Assembly (NCBI GenBank): GCA_964545045.1
Contig: CAZJEN010000024.1
Coordinates: 1-51,897, forward strand
Length of the DNA: 51,897 nt
From: SIG307 sp964545045
GTDB lineage: Bacteria; Bacillota; Clostridia; Lachnospirales; Lachnospiraceae
Reading direction: 5' to 3'
Of the stretch, positions 42,537-51,208 are shown one piece after another. The notes beneath the pieces were generated by a model. It saw only the letters and a list, made by a program, of their open reading frames with translations. It was not told where the DNA came from and made no database searches. The stretch's first letter is position 1. Each line of letters begins with the position of its first letter. Both the position numbers and the translations under genes were made by a program.

Positions 42537-44444
42537 ATGAAAAAACGAAAAATTGCCTTGTTTGCGGCTTCATATGACGGAGAAGCGTTGGATGCGATAG
42601 TCAGCGGCATCAAAGAACGTCTTGAAGGCAGCGGCATGGATTTGTATGTTTTTTTATGTTTTCCGGCATTTGGTTTGGATGCACCGGATAATATTGCGAA
42701 TTATAACATTTTTTCGTTGCCGAATTATGAAGATTATGATGGATTCATCTTTGCCATCAATGTAGTTCAGGGCTATGAGATGTTGAAGAAATATCATCAG
42801 CCTCTGTTGCAGTGCAGAAAACCGATGGTATCCTTGGAATATGAAATGGATGGTATTCTGACGATTGTCCCGGATGGATATGATGCGGAGTATCGTTTGG
42901 TAGAGCATCTGATTAAGGAGCATGGTTGTCGTAAGATTAATTATGTAGGCGGTTCCCCTGAGCATCCGGACAATATTCTTAGAAAGAAGGCATATATGGA
43001 TGCCTTGACGGACAACGGAATTCCGGTAGAACAGGGCAGAATTCGTGATTACAGTTATATGGAAGCAGACGGTCATCAGGCTTATAATGATTTTAAGGAG
43101 TTGGGAATTGAGGCCCCGGATGCGGTAGTTTGTGCGAATGACTCCATGGCTTTGGGATATTGCCTGGAGGCAGAATTAGACGGGAAATATCCGCCGGATG
43201 ATTTCCTGATTACCGGATATGATAATGATGAGAGTTCAAGATCATTTACGCCATTGATTTCTACGATAGATAAAAATGTAAAGGCGATGGGATATCTCGG
43301 TTGTGATGTTTTAATGCGGTTATTGAAGAATGAGAAGGTTGAGCAAATAATTTCGCATGAGCAGGCACTTGTATTACGAGGCAGCTGTGGCTGTTATTCG
43401 CCGGAAGAACTGGTACAATGGGATAGTCGCCAGTTGCAGCGTCAGATTCTTCTCCGGGTGAGAGAGGAGACGGAATATTACGAGACGTTGAATATGGTTC
43501 GCCAGAATTTGGCAATTTCCGATGGTGAAGGCTTGTTTAACTTTTATTTGATGGAAGTAATGAGAAAGTTCTCCATGTACGGTCATTGTATGTGTGTGAA
43601 TCAGAATATCTATTACGGAACGCAACCGATAGAGATGGAAATTTTCTCCAAGTATGATGAGGAGCAGTATATACTGAGTTGTATGAAGCAGGGAGAGGAA
43701 GATGTCGAGATTCGGGTAATTAAGACGAAAGATTTGGTGCCGCCTTGTCTGCAACAGCAGGATGATGAGACTCATGTATATATGTGTATGGCATTACATC
43801 GTTTTGGTGCGTGCATCGGTTATGTCGTGTTTGTTGATGCGAAGGGAGTCCTGCATCGTAAGATGGGTCTGTATATGATGGGTGCCATCAACAGTGCTTA
43901 CAGTAACCTTCGAAACCTTGAGAATCTGCGTAAGATGAACAAACGTCTGGATGCGGTTTATGTAAAGGATGCATTGACGGATATGTATAACCGTTTCGGT
44001 TATATGCGTGACGGTTATGAGATGTTTGAAAAGAGCAAAGCCTACGGCAAGCCGTTGATGGTTATGTTTATGGATATGGACCGTTTAAAGGAAATCAACG
44101 ATATTTTCGGTCATTCCCATGGCGATAATGCATTGATTTTGTTCTCCGATGTGCTGAAGTCCTGTGCAGGAGAGGATAAGATAGCAGTGCGTTACGGTGG
44201 CGATGAATTTTTGATTATCGGTCAGGTAGAGGATAAAGACGAGGCTGAAGCGTTTAAGAGTATGCTGGAAAAAGCATTAGATGATGCTAATGCAAAGTCC
44301 GGACTTCCGTATCAGATTGAAGCCAGCATCGGATATGTATTAACCGATACAAAGAGTACGGCCGAACTGGATGATTACGTAGAAGAAGCAGATGAGCTGA
44401 TGTACGAAGTAAAGAAGCGTAATCGTAAGAACAGACAAAGTTAG
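42537..44444 (+). CDS. Cytosolic LacI-type sugar-sensor domain fused to a GGDEF diguanylate cyclase
   Basis: 635 residues, no signal peptide or TM. Residues 1-285 are a LacI/GalR periplasmic-binding-like sensor (peripla_BP_3), with KKRKIALFAAS, HLIKEHGCRKINYVGGSPEH and PDAVVCANDSMALG, but the LacI HTH is missing. A middle helical/GAF-like stretch (about 300-460) contains a cysteine-rich GSCGC. The GGDEF domain (about 470-630) has the intact GGDEF at 554-558 and MDRLKEINDIFGHSHGD; the RxxD product-inhibition site upstream is not seen. It would make cyclic di-GMP in response to a small intracellular ligand. Own promoter; no partner receptor is in the window. Confidence 0.9.
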   Translation: MKKRKIALFAASYDGEALDAIVSGIKERLEGSGMDLYVFLCFPAFGLDAPDNIANYNIFSLPNYEDYDGFIFAINVVQGYEMLKKYHQPLLQCRKPMVSLEYEMDGILTIVPDGYDAEYRLVEHLIKEHGCRKINYVGGSPEHPDNILRKKAYMDALTDNGIPVEQGRIRDYSYMEADGHQAYNDFKELGIEAPDAVVCANDSMALGYCLEAELDGKYPPDDFLITGYDNDESSRSFTPLISTIDKNVKAMGYLGCDVLMRLLKNEKVEQIISHEQALVLRGSCGCYSPEELVQWDSRQLQRQILLRVREETEYYETLNMVRQNLAISDGEGLFNFYLMEVMRKFSMYGHCMCVNQNIYYGTQPIEMEIFSKYDEEQYILSCMKQGEEDVEIRVIKTKDLVPPCLQQQDDETHVYMCMALHRFGACIGYVVFVDAKGVLHRKMGLYMMGAINSAYSNLRNLENLRKMNKRLDAVYVKDALTDMYNRFGYMRDGYEMFEKSKAYGKPLMVMFMDMDRLKEINDIFGHSHGDNALILFSDVLKSCAGEDKIAVRYGGDEFLIIGQVEDKDEAEAFKSMLEKALDDANAKSGLPYQIEASIGYVLTDTKSTAELDDYVEEADELMYEVKKRNRKNRQS

Positions 44445-44459
44445 TCCGCACAATAAAGG

Positions 44460-44491
44460 AAAGGGGCAGGCAAAGAAGCGGGTCCCTTTTT
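44460..44491 (+). terminator. Probable terminator after the GGDEF gene
   Basis: AAAGGG (44460-44465) with CCCTTT (44484-44489), imperfect extension, then TTTT. Confidence 0.55.
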
Positions 44492-44531
44492 TGATTTATA
44501 AGAGACAAAAGTTTCGGAGAGGGAGAAAAGG

Positions 44532-45323
44532 ATGATAAGCAGTACGGCGAATGCAAGAGTGAAAAATATCGTTGCATTACAGAAAAAGGGAAAAGAGAGA
44601 AGAAATCAGGGGCTGTTTGTAATCGAAGGAAGAAAGCTGTTTGAAGAGGTGTTAAGAGACGCTCCGGATGCAATTCATGAGGTTTATGTAACTGAGGCTT
44701 ATTTGGGGCAACCCGAACATGAGCAGTTGTTGGAAAAGGTTTCTTACGAGCTTGTAACCGATAATGTGATGAAGGCAATGGCGGAGACCATGGAGCCGCA
44801 GGGAATCTTGGCGACGGTACGAATTCCGAAGTATGATAAAAAAGTATTGCTGGAAAAGAAGGAAGCGGTGTGGATTGCGTTGGAGGATTTGAGAGATCCG
44901 GGTAATCTGGGAACTGTTCTTCGGACTGCGGAGGCTGCCGGGGTTACGGGAGTGCTTTTAAGTGACAGCTCGGTGGATATGTACAATCCGAAGGTGGTCC
45001 GTTCCACCATGGGAGCAATTTTTCGTGTGCCCCATTTTTATCTGAGTGACTTTTTGGGAGAACTTGATATGATGAGACAGGCAGGGGCTACCCTTTATGC
45101 AGCACATCTGCAAGGAACACAGTATTATGATGAACCGGAGTATGACGGTTGTTCGGTTATCCTAATCGGAAACGAAGCCAACGGATTAAGCAATGAGGCA
45201 ACAGAGAAGGCGAATTGTCTGGTAAAAATTCCGATGGATGGAAAGGCGGAATCTCTGAATGCTGCGGTTGCGACGTCGCTTTTTGTGTATGAAGCGTATC
45301 GGAAGAGAAGAAAAAGAGGGTAA
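44532..45323 (+). CDS. TrmH/SpoU-family RNA methyltransferase
   Basis: 263 residues. N-terminal substrate-binding domain (STANARVKNIVALQKKGKERRNQGLFVIEGRKLFEEVL), then the knotted SPOUT domain: LEDLRDPGNLGTVLRTAEAAGVTGVLL, VILIGNEANGLSNE and IPMDGKAESLNAAVATSLFVYE, the three SpoU motifs. It 2'-O-methylates a ribose in tRNA or 23S rRNA; target unknown. ATG preceded by GGAGAGGGAGAAAAGG. It is a single-gene unit with its own terminator. Confidence 0.93.
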   Translation: MISSTANARVKNIVALQKKGKERRNQGLFVIEGRKLFEEVLRDAPDAIHEVYVTEAYLGQPEHEQLLEKVSYELVTDNVMKAMAETMEPQGILATVRIPKYDKKVLLEKKEAVWIALEDLRDPGNLGTVLRTAEAAGVTGVLLSDSSVDMYNPKVVRSTMGAIFRVPHFYLSDFLGELDMMRQAGATLYAAHLQGTQYYDEPEYDGCSVILIGNEANGLSNEATEKANCLVKIPMDGKAESLNAAVATSLFVYEAYRKRRKRG

Positions 45324-45330
45324 TATGTCG

Positions 45331-45361
45331 AAAAAAGGCGGACGGAAAGCTGCCTTTTTTT
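45331..45361 (+). terminator. Terminator after the TrmH-family gene
   Basis: AAAAAAGGC (45331-45339) pairs with GCCTTTTTT (45352-45360). Confidence 0.8.
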
Positions 45362-45371
45362 ATGTGCATAA

Positions 45372-45400
45372 TTCCCAAAAAATGTAAAAAGATGTATACT
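45372..45400 (+). promoter_or_regulatory. Possible promoter of the gene at 45441
   Basis: TATACT at 45395-45400 with a weak TTCCCA at 45372-45377, spacer 17 nt. Confidence 0.45.
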
Positions 45401-45440
45401 TGGTTCAGAATAAATCATGTTATGACGGAAAGGAGTATTT

Positions 45441-46343
45441 ATGAAGGAGTGGTTGGAACAGGGAACCGGTTTGATGTTTATCGGTGCAGCGGCGGGAGTC
45501 GGATTGTTGGTGAGAATGATTTTGTTCGGCTATTACGGAAAGTTGTATAAGGAGTGTAAGCGGTTTGAAAAATCGCGTCACAAAGCGATTGTGTACATAA
45601 AAGAGGATTTAAAGCGTCGTAGGGGAAACGGACAGGAGATAAAAAATGCAATGACTTACACGGAATGTCGTCTGGCTGAATGCAAGGTGCTGGGGGTCCG
45701 AATCGGATGGTTGGAGAACTGGTTATTGTATTCGACTTTATTTGTGTTGTTATGCGGTGTTATGGCGGCATTTGCCGGTGCTTTGTCGGGGTGTGAAGAG
45801 AGAACGGTATTGGTTTTGCTTTTTGTAAGCGGGGTGACGGTATTGGGATTATTGGCGACGGATATGGTATTGGGATTACGTGACAGATACAGAAGAATAC
45901 GTTTGATGATTCGGGACTATATCGATAATAACTGGTCTGTCCGGGCAGAATGGATGGAGGAAAATATGCTGCCGGAGGAGTTGATGGAAAGGGCAGTGAA
46001 AAAAGAAAAAAAACAAAAACATGCCCGGAAAAAAATGAGTGTATCCAAGGACAAGCCTGTAAAAATGAAAACCGGCAAAAAAGGAAAAGCGCAGGAAGAA
46101 AAACGAAGACTGACAGAGGAACTGTTAAGGGAACGAAGACAGCTGGAGGCCAGAAGTTTTGCGGAGCGTCGGAAGAGAGAACAGGATATGCAGGTGGAGG
46201 TAGAACAGGTACAGGAAGAAGCGGCAGCGGCGGTAACGCAGTGTGAGGAGCCGGAGGTTGCCGATGCGGTAATACAACGCGAGGAATCGGAGTTTTCTTA
46301 TGAACGGTTGATGCGTGAAGTTTTGGCGGAGTATCTGGCATAA
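45441..46343 (+). CDS. Uncharacterised membrane protein with long charged C-terminal tail
   Basis: 300 residues. Three membrane helices (about 10-32, 92-114, 118-140) frame a cytosolic loop rich in basic residues; from about 170 the protein is highly charged (Lys, Glu, Arg), likely coiled coil, with EEKRRLTEELLRERRQLEAR and an acidic end. No family recognised. GAAAGGAGTATTT precedes the ATG. It resembles the protein at 11894 only in layout: membrane anchor plus long charged segment. It precedes pgi, which has its own promoter. Confidence 0.7.
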   Translation: MKEWLEQGTGLMFIGAAAGVGLLVRMILFGYYGKLYKECKRFEKSRHKAIVYIKEDLKRRRGNGQEIKNAMTYTECRLAECKVLGVRIGWLENWLLYSTLFVLLCGVMAAFAGALSGCEERTVLVLLFVSGVTVLGLLATDMVLGLRDRYRRIRLMIRDYIDNNWSVRAEWMEENMLPEELMERAVKKEKKQKHARKKMSVSKDKPVKMKTGKKGKAQEEKRRLTEELLRERRQLEARSFAERRKREQDMQVEVEQVQEEAAAAVTQCEEPEVADAVIQREESEFSYERLMREVLAEYLA

Positions 46344-46384
46344 AGTGTGAAACATAGAAAGGAAGCGGTTTTTTATGAGACTTC

Positions 46385-46413
46385 TTGAAAAACATGATAA
46401 AACATGATATAAT
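46385..46413 (+). promoter_or_regulatory. Promoter of pgi
   Basis: TTGAAA (46385-46390) and TATAAT (46408-46413), spacer 17 nt. The repeated AAAACATGATA inside the spacer is visible but of no known meaning. Confidence 0.8.
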
Positions 46414-46477
46414 CAGGAAAATAGTTCATAGAGACTATAGCTTCGGGTCAGATTACCGAAGAGAAAGGACAGTTATT

Positions 46478-47824
46478 ATGAGTAGAGTTGCATTTGATGC
46501 ATCCGCAGCAAACGTATTTGTACGCGGAAACGAAGTGGAAATGATGGAGCAGCCGGTATTGGCAGCAAAGAAGAGTCTTTTGGATAAGTCCGGAGCAGGA
46601 AACGATTTCCTGGGCTGGATTGATTTGCCGGTAGATTATGACAAGGAAGAGTTCGCACGTATTAAGAAGGCAGCGGATAAGATTTGTTCTGATTCCGAGG
46701 TGTTGGTAGTAATTGGTATCGGCGGTTCTTATCTCGGTGCACGCGCAGCAATCGAGTTTTTAAGACACAGCTTTTATAACTCCGTATCGAAGGAAATCAG
46801 AAAGACTCCGGAGATTTATTTTGCGGGTAACAACATCAGCAGTACTTATCTTGCACAGCTGTTAGAGGTAATCGGTGACCGCGATTTCTCCGTAAATATC
46901 ATCAGTAAGTCCGGCACCACCACGGAGCCGGCAATCGCTTTCCGTATTTTCAAGAAGGTTCTTGAGAAGAAGTACGGTAAGGCTGAGGCCGCAAAGAGAA
47001 TTTACGCAACCACCGATAAGGCAAGAGGAGCGCTTAAGAAGCTTGCGACCGAGGAAGGTTACGAGACCTTTGTTGTGCCGGATGATGTAGGCGGACGTTT
47101 CTCCGTACTGACCGCGGTAGGTTTGCTTCCGATTGCGGCAAGCGGTGCGGATATCGATGCATTAATGGAAGGTGCGGCTGCAATGCGTGAAGTATGTCTT
47201 AACGCACCGTATGCAGAGAACCCGTCCTTGCAGTACGCTGCAGTTCGTAACGTTCTTCTCAGAAAGGGTAAGAGCATTGAGATTTTAGCAAACTACGAGC
47301 TGAATTTCCACTATGTAGCTGAGTGGTGGAAGCAGCTTTACGGCGAGAGTGAAGGTAAGGATCAGAAGGGTATTTTCCCGGCATCCGTAGATTTGACCAC
47401 TGACCTTCATTCCATGGGTCAGTTCATCCAGGACGGACAGCGTACTATGTTTGAGACCGTAATGGAGCTTGAGACCCCGACCCACGAGCTTTTGATTGAG
47501 GAAGAGCCGGTAGATCTTGACGGCCTCAATTACCTGACCGGTAAGAGCATCGATTTCATCAATAAGAGTGCAATGAAGGGAACGAAGCTTGCGCATACTG
47601 ACGGTGGAGTACCGAATCTTGTGATTAAGGTAGCAAACCGTGACGAGCGTTCTCTCGGTGAGTTGTTCTACTTCTTTGAGTTTGCCTGCGGTGTCAGTGG
47701 ATATCTTCTCGGTGTAAATCCGTTTGATCAGCCGGGCGTAGAAAGCTACAAGAAGAACATGTTTGCACTCCTTGGCAAGCCGGGATTTGAAAAAGAGCGC
47801 GAAGAGTTATTGAAGAGACTGTAA
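46478..47824 (+). CDS. pgi: Glucose-6-phosphate isomerase
   Basis: 448 residues from ATG 46478 (AGAAAGGACAG upstream); the earlier frame start lies within the promoter. Motifs: VVIGIGGSYLGARAAIEFL, ISKSGTTTEPAIAFRIFKK phosphate-binding site, VGGRFSVLTAVGLLP, and the catalytic base region GQFIQDGQRTMFE. It interconverts glucose-6-phosphate and fructose-6-phosphate in the cytosol. Length is that of the shorter Gram-positive type. Single-gene unit with terminator. Confidence 0.97.
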   Translation: MSRVAFDASAANVFVRGNEVEMMEQPVLAAKKSLLDKSGAGNDFLGWIDLPVDYDKEEFARIKKAADKICSDSEVLVVIGIGGSYLGARAAIEFLRHSFYNSVSKEIRKTPEIYFAGNNISSTYLAQLLEVIGDRDFSVNIISKSGTTTEPAIAFRIFKKVLEKKYGKAEAAKRIYATTDKARGALKKLATEEGYETFVVPDDVGGRFSVLTAVGLLPIAASGADIDALMEGAAAMREVCLNAPYAENPSLQYAAVRNVLLRKGKSIEILANYELNFHYVAEWWKQLYGESEGKDQKGIFPASVDLTTDLHSMGQFIQDGQRTMFETVMELETPTHELLIEEEPVDLDGLNYLTGKSIDFINKSAMKGTKLAHTDGGVPNLVIKVANRDERSLGELFYFFEFACGVSGYLLGVNPFDQPGVESYKKNMFALLGKPGFEKEREELLKRL

Positions 47825-47854
47825 ACTGTTTTGTGCTTTGAAACAGAATTACGC

Positions 47855-47884
47855 AAAGGGTTACGTATTTGTGCGTAACCCTTT
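47855..47884 (+). terminator. Terminator after pgi
   Basis: AAAGGGTTACG (47855-47865) pairs with CGTAACCCTTT (47874-47884). Confidence 0.8.
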
Positions 47885-47951
47885 GTTGTGAGTAGAATAC
47901 AAGGATTGTGTGTCTGTCGGCACACAAAAAATTTTTCCTTTTGTCACACAT

Positions 47952-47980
47952 TGTACACAAAAGTAAAGTATGATAGAATA
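47952..47980 (+). promoter_or_regulatory. Possible promoter of VTC-DUF4956 copy 2
   Basis: TTGTAC and TAGAAT with a 17-nt spacer in the sequence before the GGGAGG ribosome site at about 47990; positions approximate to one or two bases. Confidence 0.55.
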
Positions 47981-48001
47981 CGAAAGAAGGGAGGTCCGGA
48001 A

Positions 48002-48790
48002 ATGGCAATTGAAGTATTTAACCGGTATGAGAAGAAGTACCGCATTACGGATGCTTGTTATCGGAAGCTTCGGGAACGGTTGCTTGAGTACATGGAGCCG
48101 GACGCCCATAGCAGAGACGGTGAGTTTTATACCATTTGCAATATTTATTATGATACACCTCAGAATGAGTTAATCAGCCGTTCGCTGGAGAAGCCGGTGT
48201 ATAAGGAAAAGCTGAGGCTTCGCAGCTACGGAGTGGTGACGCCGGAGGATAAGGTGTTTCTTGAGATTAAGAAAAAGTTCAAGAAAAAGGTAAACAAGCG
48301 TCGTACGAAGCTTAGGCTGGCAGAGGCCTATGCCTTTGTGGAATCGGGAGAAATACCGAAGCAGCAGCCCTATATGAACGCCCAGGTGCTTCGGGAACTG
48401 CAATATTTCTTAAAGCGCATGAACATGGAGTTGAAACCGGCACTGTTTTTGTCCTATGACAGAGTGGCTATGTTCGGAAAAGATAATAAGGAGTTTCGTA
48501 TTACCTTTGACCGAAACATTACCACCAGACGGTACGATTTAGGATTGCATTACGGTATCTATGGGGATAAGCTATTGGCGGAAGATGAGTGGATTATGGA
48601 GGTTAAGATTGAAAATGCCATGCCGCTCTGGATGACGAAGATACTGTCGGAGTTTCAGATTTATCCGGCATCCTTTTCCAAATACGGAACGGAGTATACG
48701 AGATATATGCTGGGGCTTTGTGAAAGAGAAGAAGACGAGGCGGCAATTACGGACGAGAGTGTGCCGGAGGATGCCTTGTTTGAAGAATAA
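48002..48790 (+). CDS. VTC-domain (CYTH/TTM-like) protein, copy 2
   Basis: 262 residues from ATG 48002 (GGGAGGTCC upstream). VTC/TTM tunnel motifs: FNRYEKKYRI at the N-terminus, EKLRLRSYG, FLEIKKKFKKKVNKRRTKLRL, LSYDRVAMFG, FRITFDRNITTRRYDL and IMEVKIENAMPLWM. The bacterial role (polyphosphate synthesis or other) is unproven. It is followed 30 nt later by DUF4956 copy 2, the same order as at 22902-21527 but without CotH. The C-terminal end is acidic. It is distinctly different in sequence from copy 1, so the duplication is old. Confidence 0.87.
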   Translation: MAIEVFNRYEKKYRITDACYRKLRERLLEYMEPDAHSRDGEFYTICNIYYDTPQNELISRSLEKPVYKEKLRLRSYGVVTPEDKVFLEIKKKFKKKVNKRRTKLRLAEAYAFVESGEIPKQQPYMNAQVLRELQYFLKRMNMELKPALFLSYDRVAMFGKDNKEFRITFDRNITTRRYDLGLHYGIYGDKLLAEDEWIMEVKIENAMPLWMTKILSEFQIYPASFSKYGTEYTRYMLGLCEREEDEAAITDESVPEDALFEE

Positions 48791-48820
48791 ATGTAACAAC
48801 GGATAAGAAAGGAAAACGAT

Positions 48821-49510
48821 ATGTTAGAAAAGTTATTTGGAGTAGCCGAACAGGCGGAAACGATTAGTTTGGGAACTACGCTGTCTTATATGCTGGCAGC
48901 AGTGGTTGTGGGCATTTTGATTGCTGCAGTGTACATATTGATTACGGAAAAGAGCAGACGCTCTTTGAGCTTTATTGTAAGTATGCTGATTCTTCCGGCA
49001 GTAGTGGCACTTGTCATTACGCTGGTAGGCAGTAATGTGGCTCGTGCTTTTTCCATTGCAGGTGTGTTCGCACTTGTAAAATTCCGTAGTGTGCCGGGTG
49101 AATCGAAGGATATTTCTTTGGTATTTATGGCAATGGCAGCGGGACTTTCCTGCGGTCTCGGCTATATTACCCTTGCATTTAGTGTACTGCTTGTGCTCGG
49201 TATTATTGTGGTGCTTTGTTTTAAGGTGGTTGCGATTTTCTTTAAGGACACCACAAAGCAGCTGCGCATTATGATTCCGGAGGATATGAATTATGCCGGA
49301 GCCTTTGACGATTTGTTTAAGGAGTATACAACAGGTGCCAGACTGGAAAAGGTAAAGACCACCAATATGGGGACTCTGTATGAACTCACCTATTCGGTGC
49401 AGATGAAGAAGGACGCCAATGAAAAGAAGTTTATGGATGAGCTTCGTTGCAGAAACGGCAATCTCCGTATTATTTTGGCGGTAAAGGAAACGGGCGGAGA
49501 AAAGTTATAA
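48821..49510 (+). CDS. DUF4956 membrane protein (copy 2)
   Basis: 229 residues: about four TM helices in the first 150 residues, with RAFSIAGVFALVKFRSVPGE and SLVFMAMAAGLSCGLGY matching the DUF4956 core seen in copy 1 (SLGMVGALSIVRFR...). A cytosolic C-terminal domain follows (about 150-229). Follows VTC copy 2 by 30 nt; AGAAAGGAAAACG lies before the ATG. The function is unknown; neighbour conservation with VTC is the main evidence of a shared complex. Confidence 0.86.
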   Translation: MLEKLFGVAEQAETISLGTTLSYMLAAVVVGILIAAVYILITEKSRRSLSFIVSMLILPAVVALVITLVGSNVARAFSIAGVFALVKFRSVPGESKDISLVFMAMAAGLSCGLGYITLAFSVLLVLGIIVVLCFKVVAIFFKDTTKQLRIMIPEDMNYAGAFDDLFKEYTTGARLEKVKTTNMGTLYELTYSVQMKKDANEKKFMDELRCRNGNLRIILAVKETGGEKL

Positions 49511-49545
49511 TTCTTTAAGTTTTTTTGAAAATTTCACGACGAAAC

Positions 49546-49574
49546 TTGCAAGAGCAGGAAAAATACGCTATACT
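49546..49574 (+). promoter_or_regulatory. Promoter of the NfeD-SPFH pair
   Basis: TTGCAA (49546-49551) and TATACT (49569-49574), spacer 17 nt; AAAGGAGGATT precedes the ATG at 49619. Confidence 0.75.
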
Positions 49575-49618
49575 GTCGGTAAAGAGTTTTCACTCGCATT
49601 AGGGAAAGGAGGATTCTT

Positions 49619-50050
49619 ATGCCGGAAATTGTATGGTTGATTATTCTTGCTCTTTGTCTTTTGGTTGAGATTGCAACCCTGGGACTGGTCACCATCTGGT
49701 TTGCGGGAGGTGCCCTTGTTACATTTTTTGTTGCGATGGTAACGGACAGTTTGCTGATTCAGGTAATTGTTTTTTTGGCGGTGTCCTTGTTACTTCTGTT
49801 CTTTACGAGACCGCTTGCCAAGAAGTTTTACAACAGTAAGCGTACCAAAACGAATGTAGACAGCGTAATCGGGGAACAGTGTAAGGTGACGGAAGCTATT
49901 GACAACTTTAACGGAACGGGCACTGTTTTGTTGAACGGACTGGAATGGACGGCTAGGAGTAAAGATGAAACGGTCATTGAAGCCGGAGTTCGTGTCAAGG
50001 TTTGCGCGATAGACGGTGTCAAGGTAATCGTGGAAAAGGTAACAGAATAA
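49619..50050 (+). CDS. NfeD family membrane protein
   Basis: 143 residues: two to three N-terminal helices (IVWLIILALCLLVEIATLGLVTIWFAGGALVTFFVAM, IQVIVFLAVSLLLLFFT), then an OB-fold domain (about 75-143; SVIGEQCKVTEAIDNFNGTGTVLLNGLEWTA). NfeD proteins partner with SPFH/band-7 membrane scaffolds, and such a gene follows 39 nt later, so the two likely form a flotillin-like microdomain unit. The ClpP-like protease part of long NfeD proteins is absent. Confidence 0.92.
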   Translation: MPEIVWLIILALCLLVEIATLGLVTIWFAGGALVTFFVAMVTDSLLIQVIVFLAVSLLLLFFTRPLAKKFYNSKRTKTNVDSVIGEQCKVTEAIDNFNGTGTVLLNGLEWTARSKDETVIEAGVRVKVCAIDGVKVIVEKVTE

Positions 50051-50089
50051 TTTGAAAGGGTGTCCCAAGAGGACAAAGAAGGAGGAAAT

Positions 50090-51028
50090 ATGAATCCGGA
50101 AACTTGGTTTGCAGTTATTGCATTGTTTTTTGTTTTATTAATTATTATTGCGTCTTGTGTTAAGATTGTACCGCAGGCACAGGCATACGTAGTGGAGCGT
50201 CTCGGCGGTTATCAGGCTACCTGGTCTGTAGGCATTCACTTAAAGTTGCCGATTATCGATCGTATCGCAAAGAGAGTAATGTTAAAGGAGCAGGTTGTGG
50301 ATTTCGCGCCGCAGCCGGTTATCACCAAGGATAACGTTACCATGCGTATCGATACCGTTGTATTCTATCAGATTACCGATCCGAAGCTGTTTGCATACGG
50401 TGTAGAGAATCCGATTATGGCAATCGAGAATTTGACCGCCACCACGCTTCGTAACATCATCGGTGACCTGGAACTTGATGAAACCCTCACCTCCCGTGAG
50501 ACCATCAATACCAAGATGAGAGCATCTCTTGACGTGGCAACCGACCCGTGGGGTATTAAGGTAAACCGCGTAGAGTTAAAGAACATTATTCCGCCGGCAG
50601 CAATTCAGGATGCCATGGAGAAGCAGATGAAGGCAGAGCGTGAGCGCCGTGAAGCAATCCTTATCGCAGAGGGTGAGAAGAAGTCCACCGTCCTTGTTGC
50701 GGAAGGTAAGAAGGAGTCTGCAATCCTTGAGGCAGAGGCTGAAAAGGCTGCGGCAATTCTTCGTGCGGAAGCAAAGAAGGAAGCAATGATCCGTGAGGCA
50801 GAAGGTCAGGCGGAAGCAATCCTTCGCGTACAGCAGGCAAATGCCGACGGTATCCGTTACTTAAATGAGGCGGCACCGACCGGTCAGGTGATTCAGTTAA
50901 AGAGTCTGGAGGCTTTTGCAAAGGCTGCTGACGGTCAGGCAACCAAGATTATCATTCCGTCCGAGATTCAGGGAATGGCAGGCATGGTAAAGGCACTGAC
51001 AGAGGTTGGGACTAAGGACGTGCAGTAA
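50090..51028 (+). CDS. SPFH/band 7 domain membrane protein (stomatin/QmcA-like)
   Basis: 312 residues from ATG 50090 (AAGGAGGAAAT immediately upstream; the earlier in-frame ATG has none). N-terminal TM helix (about 5-25) is followed by the SPFH domain (IVPQAQAYVVERLGGY to about 180, with VMLKEQVVDFAPQPVITKDNV) and a long Ala/Glu/Lys-rich coiled coil (about 185-265) repeating AE-rich heptads. It should oligomerise and scaffold membrane microdomains. It ends in a terminator adjoining repeat copy 2. Confidence 0.93.
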   Translation: MNPETWFAVIALFFVLLIIIASCVKIVPQAQAYVVERLGGYQATWSVGIHLKLPIIDRIAKRVMLKEQVVDFAPQPVITKDNVTMRIDTVVFYQITDPKLFAYGVENPIMAIENLTATTLRNIIGDLELDETLTSRETINTKMRASLDVATDPWGIKVNRVELKNIIPPAAIQDAMEKQMKAERERREAILIAEGEKKSTVLVAEGKKESAILEAEAEKAAAILRAEAKKEAMIREAEGQAEAILRVQQANADGIRYLNEAAPTGQVIQLKSLEAFAKAADGQATKIIIPSEIQGMAGMVKALTEVGTKDVQ

Positions 51029-51049
51029 TGTAATTACAGAACTACAAGG

Positions 51050-51072
51050 GGGGCGCTGACGCGCCCCTTTTT
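51050..51072 (+). terminator. Terminator after the SPFH gene
   Basis: GGGGCGC (51050-51056) with GCGCCCC (51061-51067), then TTTTT (51068-51072). Repeat copy 2 begins on the next base. Confidence 0.88.
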
Positions 51073-51208
51073 CCGTGCAGGCAAAGTGAGCATGTGAGCA
51101 AACGGCATAAGCTTGCTTATGTGCCGTTGCGTAATCATGCGAACGCGCCCACGACTGAGTGACGTAGTCACGAAGTTGGGCGCAAGCACGAACTGCAAGC
51201 CTGCACGG
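51073..51208 (+). repeat. Structured repeat element, copy 2
   Basis: 136 nt, related to 16993-17132. Outer stem CCGTGCAGGC (51073-51082) with GCCTGCACGG (51199-51208), a perfect ten pairs. Conserved GCATG/CATGC encloses a variable hairpin built on ACGGC(A)/TGCCGT and TAAGC/GCTTA; GCGCCCA/TGGGCGC encloses GTGAC/GTCAC. Conserved core sequence is shared with copy 1. It starts directly after the terminator T-run, as does copy 1. Confidence 0.78.

Noticed and set aside
45760..46395. Minus-strand Pro-rich frame of 211 codons
   Set aside because: Antisense of the charged tail of the 45441 gene.
46391..46407. AAAACATGATA doublet in the pgi promoter spacer as an operator
   Set aside because: Only a short AT-rich direct repeat of about ten bases, expected by chance in such sequence.
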